DNA from: Prevotella sp. | GTDB taxonomy: Bacteria > Bacteroidota > Bacteroidia > Bacteroidales > Bacteroidaceae | Length of the DNA stretch: 64,000 nucleotides | NCBI GenBank assembly: GCA_017474925.1 | Contig: JAFVGN010000034.1 | Coordinates: 58,576 to 122,575 of the forward strand | Direction of reading: 5' to 3' | Shown: positions 55,690 to 63,684 of the stretch, piece by piece | Numbering within the stretch: the stretch's first letter is position 1 | Layout of the letters: every line of letters begins with the position of its first letter | Made by a program: the position numbers and the translations under genes | The notes under the pieces: generated by a model | What the model was told of the DNA's origin: nothing | The model's database searches: none | What the model saw: the letters and a program-made list of their open reading frames with translations, nothing else

Positions 55690-55696
55690 CGAATTG

Positions 55697-55727
55697 TTTC
55701 TTCTTTCACATTTATTTCGTACCTTTG
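55697..55727 (+). promoter_or_regulatory. promoter of argS
   Basis: TTTC (55697-55700), 19 bases, TACCTTTG (55720-55727); argS begins 22 bases downstream. Confidence 0.65.
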
Positions 55728-55749
55728 CACCCAAATTAAGAATCAAGGT

Positions 55750-57558
55750 ATGATGATTGAACAACAGATAATGGCAGCTGCACAGCTTGCCGTAAAAGTA
55801 CTTTATGGGCAGGACGTGCCCGAGAAGATGGTTCAGCTGCAGAAGACGCGCAGCGAGTTTGAGGGTAACCTGACGCTGGTGGTTTTCCCCTTTGTCAAGA
55901 TGGCTCGTAAGAGTCCTGAACAGACTGGACAGGAACTGGGTGAGTATCTGGTAGCCAATTGCGAGGCTGTCAGTAAGTTTAATGTCGTCAAGGGTTTTCT
56001 GAACCTGAGCATTGCCGATGCCGCATGGCTGCAACTGCTCGGCACCATTGATGCCGATCCCCACTATGGCGAGAAGACTGCCGACGAGCACGCTCCGCTC
56101 GTCATGATAGAGTATAGTAGTCCTAACACCAATAAGCCCCTGCATCTTGGTCATGTGCGTAACAATCTGCTTGGTTGGTCGTTGGCACAGATTATGCAGG
56201 CCAACGGCAACCGTGTGGTGAAGACGAACATCGTCAACGACCGCGGCATTCATATCTGCAAGTCCATGCTGGCCTGGCAGAAGTGGGGCAACGGTGAGAC
56301 TCCTGAGAGCAGTGGCAAGAAGGGCGACCATCTGATTGGCGACTATTACGTGGCGTTCGACAAGCACTATCGCGAGGAGGTAAAGGCCCTGGCTGCCCAG
56401 CTTGTAGCCAGCGGTTTTTCTGCTGAACAGGCAGAAGAAAAGGCCAAGCAGGAGGCTCCGCTCATCAAGGAGGCTCACGAAATGCTGGTCAAGTGGGAGC
56501 AGAACGACCCAGAAGTCCGTGCCTTGTGGGAGAAGATGAATGCCTGGGTGTATGCAGGTTTCGATGAGACCTATCAGAAAATGGGTGTAAAGTTCGACAA
56601 GATATATTATGAGAGCCAGACCTACCTCAAAGGTAAAGCCAAGGTGGAGGAGGGGCTGCAGAAAGGTCTCTTCGAACGTCATGACGATGGTTCTGTATGG
56701 GCCGACCTTACCAATGAGGGACTGGACCAGAAACTGCTGTTGCGCTCTGATGGTACTTCTGTCTATATGACGCAGGACATTGGTACGGCAGAGATGCGCT
56801 TCCAGGACTACCCCATCGACCAGATGATCTACGTGGTTGGCAACGAACAGAATTACCACTTCCAGGTACTCTCCATCCTGCTGGACCGTTTAGGCTTCAA
56901 ATGGGGCAAGGAACTGGTTCATTTCTCCTACGGTATGGTGGAGCTGCCCAATGGTAAGATGAAGAGCCGCGAGGGTACGGTGGTTGATGCCGACGACCTG
57001 ATGAAGCTGATGGTAGACGATGCGCGACGCGTCAGTGACGAGGCTGGCAAGAATGCCGATATGACAGAAGAGGAGAAGCAGGAGATAGCACGCATTGTAG
57101 GTATGGGTGCCTTGAAGTATTTCATCCTGAAGGTGGATGCGCGCAAGAATATGCTGTTCAATCCTGAAGAGTCGATTGACTTCAATGGTAACACAGGCCC
57201 CTTCATCCAGTACACCCATGCCCGCATCCGTTCCATTCTGCGCAAGAGCGAGGGAACCTGTTCTTCACCCCTCACCCTGAGTGCTTCACTGAATCCTAAA
57301 GAGGTGGAGCTCATCCAGAAGATGTCAGAATATGGAGCCGCTGTTGAGCAGGCAGGCAAGGACTACTCGCCCAGTGGTATTGCCAACTACTGCTACGAAC
57401 TGACCAAGGTGTTCAACCAGTTCTATCACGACTACTCCATCCTGAACGAGGAGGACAGTCAGAAAAAGCAGATACGTCTGGTCATTGCCAGCAATGTTGC
57501 CAAGATACTGAAGAACGGTATGGCTCTGCTGGGCATCGAGGTTCCAGAACGTATGTAG
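55750..57558 (+). CDS. argS: arginyl-tRNA synthetase
   Basis: A 602-residue class I synthetase: N-terminal tRNA D-loop-binding domain (residues 1-110), HIGH-type motif LHLGHVRNN, KMSKS-type motif KMKSREG, and the anticodon-binding domain at the C-terminus (about 480-602). The N-terminal tandem MMIEQ allows a start at either 55750 or 55753. It charges tRNA-Arg, a species of which is encoded at 7.8 kb in this window. Confidence 0.96.
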   Translation: MMIEQQIMAAAQLAVKVLYGQDVPEKMVQLQKTRSEFEGNLTLVVFPFVKMARKSPEQTGQELGEYLVANCEAVSKFNVVKGFLNLSIADAAWLQLLGTIDADPHYGEKTADEHAPLVMIEYSSPNTNKPLHLGHVRNNLLGWSLAQIMQANGNRVVKTNIVNDRGIHICKSMLAWQKWGNGETPESSGKKGDHLIGDYYVAFDKHYREEVKALAAQLVASGFSAEQAEEKAKQEAPLIKEAHEMLVKWEQNDPEVRALWEKMNAWVYAGFDETYQKMGVKFDKIYYESQTYLKGKAKVEEGLQKGLFERHDDGSVWADLTNEGLDQKLLLRSDGTSVYMTQDIGTAEMRFQDYPIDQMIYVVGNEQNYHFQVLSILLDRLGFKWGKELVHFSYGMVELPNGKMKSREGTVVDADDLMKLMVDDARRVSDEAGKNADMTEEEKQEIARIVGMGALKYFILKVDARKNMLFNPEESIDFNGNTGPFIQYTHARIRSILRKSEGTCSSPLTLSASLNPKEVELIQKMSEYGAAVEQAGKDYSPSGIANYCYELTKVFNQFYHDYSILNEEDSQKKQIRLVIASNVAKILKNGMALLGIEVPERM

Positions 57559-57597
57559 TGTGTGTTGCGCTTTTGTCGCGACAGCAAGAATGAAGCT

Positions 57598-58056
57598 ATG
57601 CAGAATCCTCCTGACTACAGACACGACACTGTACTGCCCTTGCCCCTTGAGGTAAGGGCAGACGCGTGGGCTGTGGATGCAGCCTGTTCAGGCAATCCAG
57701 GACCTATGGAGTATCAGGCTATTGATTTGCAGACGGGCTGTCGCGTGTTCCATTTTGGTCCCATGAAGGGTACCAACAATATCGGCGAATTCTTGGCGAT
57801 TGTCCATGCCCTGGCACTGATGCAGCAAAAAGGACTGTATGAGAAAGCCGTCTATTCAGACTCATACAATGCGATACTCTGGGTGAACAAGCGCAAATGT
57901 AAGACAAAATTAGAGCGTACTCCTGAGACAGAGTCGCTCTATCAGATCATACTTCGTGCCGAGCGATGGTTGCAGACGCATACCTGGCGCAATCCCATCA
58001 TCAAGTGGGAAACGCAGAAGTGGGGCGAAGTGCCTGCAGACTTCGGTAGGAAGTAA
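57598..58056 (+). CDS. rnhA: ribonuclease H
   Basis: A 152-residue RNase H-fold protein of the Bacteroidetes type, with acidic catalytic residues in VDAACSGNPGPMEY, NNIGEFLAIVHAL and YSDSYNAILWV. It removes RNA from RNA-DNA hybrids. ATG 57598 is preferred to an upstream in-frame GTG at 57562. The end of the gene overlaps the ribD end by 56 bases, tail to tail. Confidence 0.85.
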   Translation: MQNPPDYRHDTVLPLPLEVRADAWAVDAACSGNPGPMEYQAIDLQTGCRVFHFGPMKGTNNIGEFLAIVHALALMQQKGLYEKAVYSDSYNAILWVNKRKCKTKLERTPETESLYQIILRAERWLQTHTWRNPIIKWETQKWGEVPADFGRK

Positions 58057-58954
58057 TCGTGTTTCCACCATATTCCTTTTTCGACAGCAACACCATGTCG
58101 GCTGGTAGTCGTGGTGCCGCTGTGCCGTCAGTAACGGTCACGGGAGCCGTCTCGATACGTATTTCATCCCACAGGCCTGCCTCGATGAACGACTCGTGGG
58201 TCTGACGTCCTCCCTCGACAATAAGCGATTGCACTTCGTGCTGGTAAAGGTCGTCCATGAGCTGTGACAACGGACGGTCGTGGGTCAGGACGATACGTTT
58301 GGGATTGGGTCCGTGCCAATGGCGGACATCCAGACGGGGATGGTCCCTGTCGTAGGTGGTATGTCCTACGAGTATGGCATCTTCTTCTGCGCGTAGCTGA
58401 TGCGAGAGCATCTGCGTCAGCTCATTGCTGATTGTCAGGGGCTGGAAGTGGTCGTCAATAAAGCCGTTGGCCGTCTGAGCCCACTTTAATAGGATATAAG
58501 GGCGATGCTTCGAGTGGAACGTGAAGAACCTGCGGTTCAGCCATTGGCATTCTTCCTCCAGCACACCAACGGTCACTTCTATGCCTGCCTGCCGGATAAT
58601 GGCAACGCCGCGGCCCTGAACCTGGGCAAAGGGGTCAATGCATCCCACTACTACCCGTCGTACCCCTTTCCTGACTATCAGTTCAGCGCAGGGTGGTGTC
58701 TTGCCGTAATGGGCACAGGGTTCCAGACTGACGTACATGGTAGCTTCCTTCAACAGAGGCTCGTCCTCAGGACGCACACTGGCAAAAGCGTTCACCTCAG
58801 CATGCCCTTCGCCGCAACGTACATGATAGCCCTCTCCGATAATCCGTCCGTCAGCTACAATGACAGCTCCCACCATGGGGTTGGGGCGTGCTCCCTGAAT
58901 TCCGTTTGCTGCAAGCTGTAGACAGCGCAGCATATATTGTTCATCGTTCATCAT
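58001..58954 (-). CDS. ribD: bifunctional riboflavin biosynthesis deaminase/reductase
   Basis: A 317-residue enzyme for two early riboflavin steps. The N-terminal deaminase has zinc ligands in GHAEVNA and EPCAHYGKTPPC; the C-terminal reductase has LKWAQTANGFI and VEGGRQTHESFI. It begins with tandem ATGs at 58954 and 58951 preceded by TATCTTTG. The final residues (about 18) are encoded within rnhA on the other strand, so the stop may have moved downstream during evolution. Confidence 0.92.
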   Translation of the reverse strand: MMNDEQYMLRCLQLAANGIQGARPNPMVGAVIVADGRIIGEGYHVRCGEGHAEVNAFASVRPEDEPLLKEATMYVSLEPCAHYGKTPPCAELIVRKGVRRVVVGCIDPFAQVQGRGVAIIRQAGIEVTVGVLEEECQWLNRRFFTFHSKHRPYILLKWAQTANGFIDDHFQPLTISNELTQMLSHQLRAEEDAILVGHTTYDRDHPRLDVRHWHGPNPKRIVLTHDRPLSQLMDDLYQHEVQSLIVEGGRQTHESFIEAGLWDEIRIETAPVTVTDGTAAPRLPADMVLLSKKEYGGNTITSYRSLQALRPTSAFPT

Positions 58955-59011
58955 GGCTACAAAGATACAAAATAATTCACAATCTGCAAACTGCAATTCA
59001 CAATTATTTAT

Positions 59012-59019
59012 TACCTTTG
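59012..59019 (+). promoter_or_regulatory. -7 element for prmC
   Basis: TACCTTTG at 59012-59019 lies 51 bases before the prmC ATG. The divergent ribD -7 element is at about 58961-58968 on the other strand. Confidence 0.6.
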
Positions 59020-59070
59020 CACAGTATTATCATAGAAACCAACAATCACAGACACAAAAAAGAAGGGTTC

Positions 59071-59928
59071 ATGGACTATCAGCAACTGTGGCGCCAGCTG
59101 GCGCGAGTGTATGGCGAGGGTGAGGCGAAGGCTATAGCCCGGATGGTCTACGAGGTGCGTTATGGCCTGTCGTTTAGCGACTTGTTGATGGGTCGTGATG
59201 CCAGCGTGTCCCAAACTGACGTGGAGCAGATAGCAGAAAGGCTGATGCGCCAGGAACCTGTCCAGTATGTGTTGGGACAGGCTGATTTCTGTGGAAGGAC
59301 TTTAGTGGTCAACAGCCACGTCCTGATTCCTCGTCCTGAGACTGAGGAACTGTGCCGCTGGATTGTCTCTGCCTGCGCTGATGTGCGTACAGGGATTGGA
59401 GACGATTTTCAGGTGCTCGATGTGGGTACGGGGTCTGGCTGTATTGCCATTACCTTGGCGGCAGAGATTCCTATGGCCAAAGTGACGGCATGGGACATCT
59501 CCGAGCAAGCATTGGCGGTGGCTCGTGAGAATGCATGCCGTGCGATGGTAGATGTGTCGTTTGACCAGGTTGATGTCTTGGACATGCCATCTGCCAGTCG
59601 CGACGGTTCCGTCACTTCCGAATACGATGTTATCGTCAGCAATCCTCCTTATATAGTAGATAAGGAACGCGCGGGCATGGCTCCCAATGTGCTGGAATAT
59701 GAACCCCATACGGCTTTGTTCGTGCCTGATGACGACCCGCTGCTGTTCTATCGCGTCATAGCAGGCTATGGACAAAAGGTCCTGAAAGAGGACGGCTGGC
59801 TTTATTTTGAAATCAATCCCTTGTATGTGGATGCACTACGCGAGCTGTTAGGCGCGATGTCGTATCATGACATCATGGTGAAGACTGACCAATATGGCAA
59901 ACAACGAATGATGAGGGCACAACGATGA
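59071..59928 (+). CDS. prmC: peptide chain release factor methyltransferase PrmC
   Basis: A 285-residue SAM-dependent methyltransferase that modifies the Gln of the GGQ motif in release factors. The N-terminal helical domain spans 1-75, the SAM loop is VLDVGTGSGCIAI, and the catalytic NPPY occurs in IVSNPPYIV. ATG 59071 is chosen since the upstream part of the frame covers the ribD start and both promoters. Its stop overlaps the recX start by 4 bases. Confidence 0.94.
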   Translation: MDYQQLWRQLARVYGEGEAKAIARMVYEVRYGLSFSDLLMGRDASVSQTDVEQIAERLMRQEPVQYVLGQADFCGRTLVVNSHVLIPRPETEELCRWIVSACADVRTGIGDDFQVLDVGTGSGCIAITLAAEIPMAKVTAWDISEQALAVARENACRAMVDVSFDQVDVLDMPSASRDGSVTSEYDVIVSNPPYIVDKERAGMAPNVLEYEPHTALFVPDDDPLLFYRVIAGYGQKVLKEDGWLYFEINPLYVDALRELLGAMSYHDIMVKTDQYGKQRMMRAQR

Positions 59929-60398
59929 AACAGAAAACGGAACAGGAAGCATATCTGACACTATCCGCCCTTTGTGCTCAGGCAGAGCACTGTCAATGGG
60001 AAATGCTGGAGAAGATGCGCCGCTGGGAACTCAGCGACGAAGCACAGGCACGCGTGATGGAACGGCTCGTCAAGGAGCGCTTCGTTGACGATGAGCGCTA
60101 TGCCCGCGCTTTCGTCAAGGACAAGGTGCGCTACAACAAATGGGGCCGTAGGAAGGTGGAACAGGCCTTGTGGCAAAAGCATATCGACGAGCAGATTCGT
60201 CAGCAGGTGCTCGACGAGGTTGACGACGAGGAGTATCTGGCGGTTCTGAGGCCCTTGCTCAAGCAGAAACGTCGTACGACGAAAGCCCAGAGCGACTATG
60301 AGCTGAATCAGAAACTGATGCGTTTTGCCGTCAGTCGTGGCTTCACCTTTGACCTCATCAGACAATGCATTGACGTCGACGAAGAGGATAGTGACTGA
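59925..60398 (+). CDS. recX: RecX-like regulatory protein
   Basis: A 157-residue protein of three-helix repeats typical of RecX: a DDERYARAFVKDKVRYNKWG motif in the first repeat, then KVEQALWQKHID. RecX limits RecA filament growth. It is coupled to prmC by an ATGA overlap and followed 19 bases later by the ComF-like gene. Confidence 0.88.
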   Translation: MKQKTEQEAYLTLSALCAQAEHCQWEMLEKMRRWELSDEAQARVMERLVKERFVDDERYARAFVKDKVRYNKWGRRKVEQALWQKHIDEQIRQQVLDEVDDEEYLAVLRPLLKQKRRTTKAQSDYELNQKLMRFAVSRGFTFDLIRQCIDVDEEDSD

Positions 60399-60417
60399 CA
60401 ATCGACAGGGTATTGGC

Positions 60418-61113
60418 ATGATCAACTGGTGGACCAGGATATTAGACTTCATTGCCCCACGCCAGTGTGTGGTGTGCGACCAGCGCCTGTCGCCTACGGA
60501 GCGCAGCCTTTGCAGCCGTTGCATGCTCCATCTGCCTCGAACTGCCTTCCAGTTTACGCCTGACGACAATCCGATGGCACAGCTTTTCTGGAAACTCGCC
60601 CCCATTCAGCGGGCTGCTGCCCTTATCTACTACGAGCCTCGCTCTGAAGTCGCGCAGATCGTGTACGACCTGAAATATGCCGACCGCCCTGATATAGGCG
60701 AGGATATGGGTCGCCTGATGGCAAACGAGATGCAGGCGGCTGGATACTTCGACGATGTTGATGTGCTGTTGCCTGTCCCTCTCTCGCGCAAACGCCTGCG
60801 TCAGCGTGGCTACAACCAGAGTGAAGAGCTGGCGCGTGGCATCAGCGACATCACCCGTCTGCCGATAGTCACCAAGGCTTTGCGGCGCAGGCATTTCCAC
60901 CGCAGCCAGACCCAGCTCAGTCGCAGGGAACGACAGAAGAACGTGGCCGACATGTTCGAGCTGCGAAATGCCACGATGCTTGAAGGGCGTCACGTGCTGC
61001 TCGTTGACGACATTTGTACTACGGGAGCCACCCTGACTGCCTGCGCCCAGGCCATCAAGGACGTTCGCGGCATTCGTATCAGCATTCTCACCTTTGGATT
61101 CACCAAAAGCTGA
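60418..61113 (+). CDS. ComF family phosphoribosyltransferase-like protein
   Basis: A 231-residue protein with an N-terminal Cys cluster (CVVCDQ and CSRC, probable zinc site) and a type I phosphoribosyltransferase fold with PRPP motif VLLVDDICTTGAT. ComF proteins are linked to DNA uptake in some bacteria and of unknown role in others. ATG 60418 gives the usual start before the Cys cluster; the longer frame overlaps recX. Confidence 0.88.
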   Translation: MINWWTRILDFIAPRQCVVCDQRLSPTERSLCSRCMLHLPRTAFQFTPDDNPMAQLFWKLAPIQRAAALIYYEPRSEVAQIVYDLKYADRPDIGEDMGRLMANEMQAAGYFDDVDVLLPVPLSRKRLRQRGYNQSEELARGISDITRLPIVTKALRRRHFHRSQTQLSRRERQKNVADMFELRNATMLEGRHVLLVDDICTTGATLTACAQAIKDVRGIRISILTFGFTKS

Positions 61114-61131
61114 GAGCAGCAGAACACCCGT

Positions 61132-61149
61132 TGTGCAAACGGTTGCACA
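61132..61149. promoter_or_regulatory. LacI-family operator upstream of alpha-amylase
   Basis: TGTGCAAACGGTTGCACA is an 18-base palindrome with one central mismatch. Its core TGCAAACGGTTGCA fits the LacI/GalR-family consensus TGNAANCGNTTNCA at all fixed positions. It lies about 53 bases before the amylase -7 element (TATCTTTG, 61202-61209). No LacI-type regulator gene is in the window. Confidence 0.65.
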
Positions 61150-61243
61150 CTCTCTGGGCTGAATAATGGCCTGAGAATGAATACTGTAGCCATTTATTTT
61201 TTATCTTTGCAACCATAAATAACTCTCTAACTTAACTGAAAAT

Positions 61244-63292
61244 ATGAAACGTATCTTTGCTTCCCTTATCATTTTGCTTGCCTCCCTGCCCATGCTGGCA
61301 CAGCAGGGTTGGCCCGAACAGTACGAAGGCGTCATGCTGCAAGGCTTCTACTGGGACTCCTTCTCGCAGTCGCAGTGGGTCAAGCTGGAGCGTCAGGCCG
61401 ACGAGTTCTCACAGTATTTCAAGCTGATATGGATTCCGCAGAGTGCTGACTGCGGTGGTACTTCCATGGGCTACGACGACCTCTATTGGTTCCCTGGTCA
61501 CTACAATAGTTCCTTCGGTAGTGAGGCAGAGCTTCGCTCGATGATCAATACATTCAAGAGCAAGGGCATTGGTACCATTGCCGACGTGGTCATCAACCAC
61601 CGCAGGAACGTCTCCAACTGGGTGGACTTCCCCAAGGAGACCTATCAGGGCGTGACCTACGAACTGTTGTCGACGGACATCTGTGCCAACGACGACGGTG
61701 GCGAGACCAAGAAGTGGGCTACGCAGCACGGCTATTCTTTGTCGCCGAACTACGATACAGGCGAGGGTTGGGACGGCATGCGCGACCTGGACCATAAGAG
61801 TGAGAATGTCCAGAACAACGTGAAGGCCTATCTGAACATGCTGCTCAACGACCTGGGCTATGTGGGCTTCCGCTATGACATGGTGAAGGGTTACGGCGGC
61901 ATGTATACCAAATTGTATAATGAGGACGCCAAGCCCCAGTACAGCGTAGGCGAATGCTGGGACGGCACCAACACCATCAAGAACTGGATAGATGCAGCGG
62001 GCAAGACCAGTGCCGCCTTCGACTTCCAGTTCCGCTACACCGTCCGCAATGCCATCAACAGAAATGACTGGACCTATTTGGGCAAGCAGAACGACAACAA
62101 CTGGCCTTTGGTCAGCAGCAATGTCAACAGTGGTGCTTATCGCCGTTATGCCGTCACCTTCGTCGAGAATCACGATACGGAGCGGCGCAGTAATGCCGAA
62201 CAGGATCCTATCAAGAGGGACACCTTGGCTGCCAACGCCTACCTGCTGGCCATGCCTGGCACGCCCTGCATCTTCCTGACGCACTGGATAGACTGCAAGC
62301 GCGACATCAAAGCCATGATTGACGTGCGCAATGCTGTAGGACTGCACAACCAGAGTGAATACACCAATGCCGCCTCAGAAAAGGGCTACTATGCCGTCAT
62401 CTCGACAGGTACGAAGGGAAGGATGATGGCAGTCGTTGGTCCTGTCGCCAACGCCTATGTCCCTGCCAACAACGATTTCGTCAGAGTACTCACTGGCTAT
62501 CATTATGTTTATTACATGGAGAAATCGATGAATACCGCATGGGTTGACCTGCCCGCAGGAGCCTACGACGGACCGCAGCAGGCAACGCTGACAGCCGTCA
62601 GCACTACTGATGGCGCCCAGCTGGTGTACACCACTGACGGCAGCACGCCGACAGCATCGAGCACCAAGGTGGCCAGTGGCACCAAGATAGCCATTGAGGG
62701 TGACGTCACCCTGAAGGTCGGCCTCCTCATTGGCAGTACGGTCACTGGCATCGTGACTCGCGTCTATAGCAAGGCTGCTCCCGTTGACAAGCGCGACATC
62801 ACCATCTATGTGAATACCGACCAGGTAGGCTGGACGAGCGTCAACTTCTGGACGTGGGGTGGTGACGACACACATGCACCTGCCAGCGGCAAATGGCCTG
62901 GCGACAAGGTGTCGTCGACAACCACCATCCAAGGAAAGCGGTGGTATGCCAAGCAATACGTCATCCACGGCGATGATGACTTTGTCAACTTCGTCTTCAG
63001 CACGGGCACTGGCTCGCCCCAGACCGTTGACATCAACAATGTCACTACCGACAAGTTCTTTGAGATTTCCGCAGAGAAGGACGGTACGAAGCACAAGGTC
63101 AACGACGTCACCAGCAGCTATACGGCCATTGAGCTTACTACGGTCGAGCCCGCCAGCACGACACTTGTCAAGGTCTATACCATCGACGGCCATCTGCTCC
63201 GTGTATTGCCGGCAGGTACAACAGTCAACGAAGCCCTCAACCAGCTCGGCCACGGTCTGTACCTCATCAATGGCAAGAAGTACGTGAAGTAA
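61244..63292 (+). CDS. secreted GH13 alpha-amylase
   Basis: A 682-residue enzyme with signal peptide (1-19). GH13 motifs: region I DVVINH, region II GFRYDMVKG (nucleophile Asp), region III GECW (acid/base Glu), region IV FVENHD. After the catalytic domain (to about 440) come a chitobiase-like module (YTTDGSTPT), a starch-binding module of CBM26 style (ITIYVNTDQVGW, with Trp residues) and a C-terminal region that resembles type IX secretion sorting signals (VYTIDGHLLR, GLYLINGKKYV). It degrades starch outside the cell. A LacI-type operator precedes it. Confidence 0.93.
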   Translation: MKRIFASLIILLASLPMLAQQGWPEQYEGVMLQGFYWDSFSQSQWVKLERQADEFSQYFKLIWIPQSADCGGTSMGYDDLYWFPGHYNSSFGSEAELRSMINTFKSKGIGTIADVVINHRRNVSNWVDFPKETYQGVTYELLSTDICANDDGGETKKWATQHGYSLSPNYDTGEGWDGMRDLDHKSENVQNNVKAYLNMLLNDLGYVGFRYDMVKGYGGMYTKLYNEDAKPQYSVGECWDGTNTIKNWIDAAGKTSAAFDFQFRYTVRNAINRNDWTYLGKQNDNNWPLVSSNVNSGAYRRYAVTFVENHDTERRSNAEQDPIKRDTLAANAYLLAMPGTPCIFLTHWIDCKRDIKAMIDVRNAVGLHNQSEYTNAASEKGYYAVISTGTKGRMMAVVGPVANAYVPANNDFVRVLTGYHYVYYMEKSMNTAWVDLPAGAYDGPQQATLTAVSTTDGAQLVYTTDGSTPTASSTKVASGTKIAIEGDVTLKVGLLIGSTVTGIVTRVYSKAAPVDKRDITIYVNTDQVGWTSVNFWTWGGDDTHAPASGKWPGDKVSSTTTIQGKRWYAKQYVIHGDDDFVNFVFSTGTGSPQTVDINNVTTDKFFEISAEKDGTKHKVNDVTSSYTAIELTTVEPASTTLVKVYTIDGHLLRVLPAGTTVNEALNQLGHGLYLINGKKYVK

Positions 63293-63313
63293 TCAAGTAA
63301 TACGCAAATCAAT

Positions 63314-63352
63314 AGGACTGGCAGACTACGAGAGAGAGCTGCCAGTCCTCTT
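63314..63352 (+). terminator. terminator after alpha-amylase
   Basis: AGGACTGGCAG (63314-63324) pairs perfectly with CTGCCAGTCCT (63339-63349) around a 14-base loop, followed by a T-rich stretch. Confidence 0.8.
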
Positions 63353-63404
63353 CGTTGTTTTCAGCCATCGGCCATTAGCCCTCATCCCTCCTCCCTCTTC
63401 CCTC

Positions 63405-63518
63405 TTACATCGTAATCGGTCCCAAACCCATGCAGCTGGTCGTTCCCAGTGCCGTCAGGGCAGCCGTCAGAACAGACACAATCACCTGAATAATGTTTTT
63501 CCATGTTTCCTTTTTCAT
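63405..63518 (-). CDS. smalltalk protein
   Basis: A 37-residue peptide beginning MKKETWKNIIQ, with one hydrophobic stretch (VIVSVLTAALTALG) and a Cys in TTSC that might be a lipobox. It matches what I recall as the Bacteroidales 'smalltalk protein', a tiny conserved protein usually encoded beside an HU-like DNA-binding protein and an amidase. Its function is unknown. It is downstream of and on the same strand as the probable HU-like gene at the window edge. Confidence 0.85.
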   Translation of the reverse strand: MKKETWKNIIQVIVSVLTAALTALGTTSCMGLGPITM

Positions 63519-63554
63519 AGCATCAGATTTTTAGGTTAATACTTGTGTTTTTTT

Positions 63555-63679
63555 CGAGGAAGGAGGAAGGGGGGGCGAGGAAGGAGTAAGGAGGAAGGAG
63601 TAAGTAGAAATGTTTTGCGGGTATATTTCTGCCCTCGGAGTATTCTCGTTCCTCCTTCCTCGTTCCTCCTTCCTCGAAT
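63555..63679. repeat. inverted GAGGAAGGAGGAA-array element
   Basis: Left arm 63555-63604 and right arm 63645-63679 share CGAGGAAGGAGGAA in opposite orientations. The core between them contains AGAAAT and ATTTCT, which can also pair. The element fills the gap between smalltalk and the HU-like gene. Confidence 0.7.
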
Positions 63680-63684
63680 TCAGT

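Noticed and set aside
55615-56859. Long open frame antisense to thiN and argS (414 codons)
   Set aside because: Shadow of two genes with clear motifs; crosses the argS promoter and gene boundary without any family pattern.
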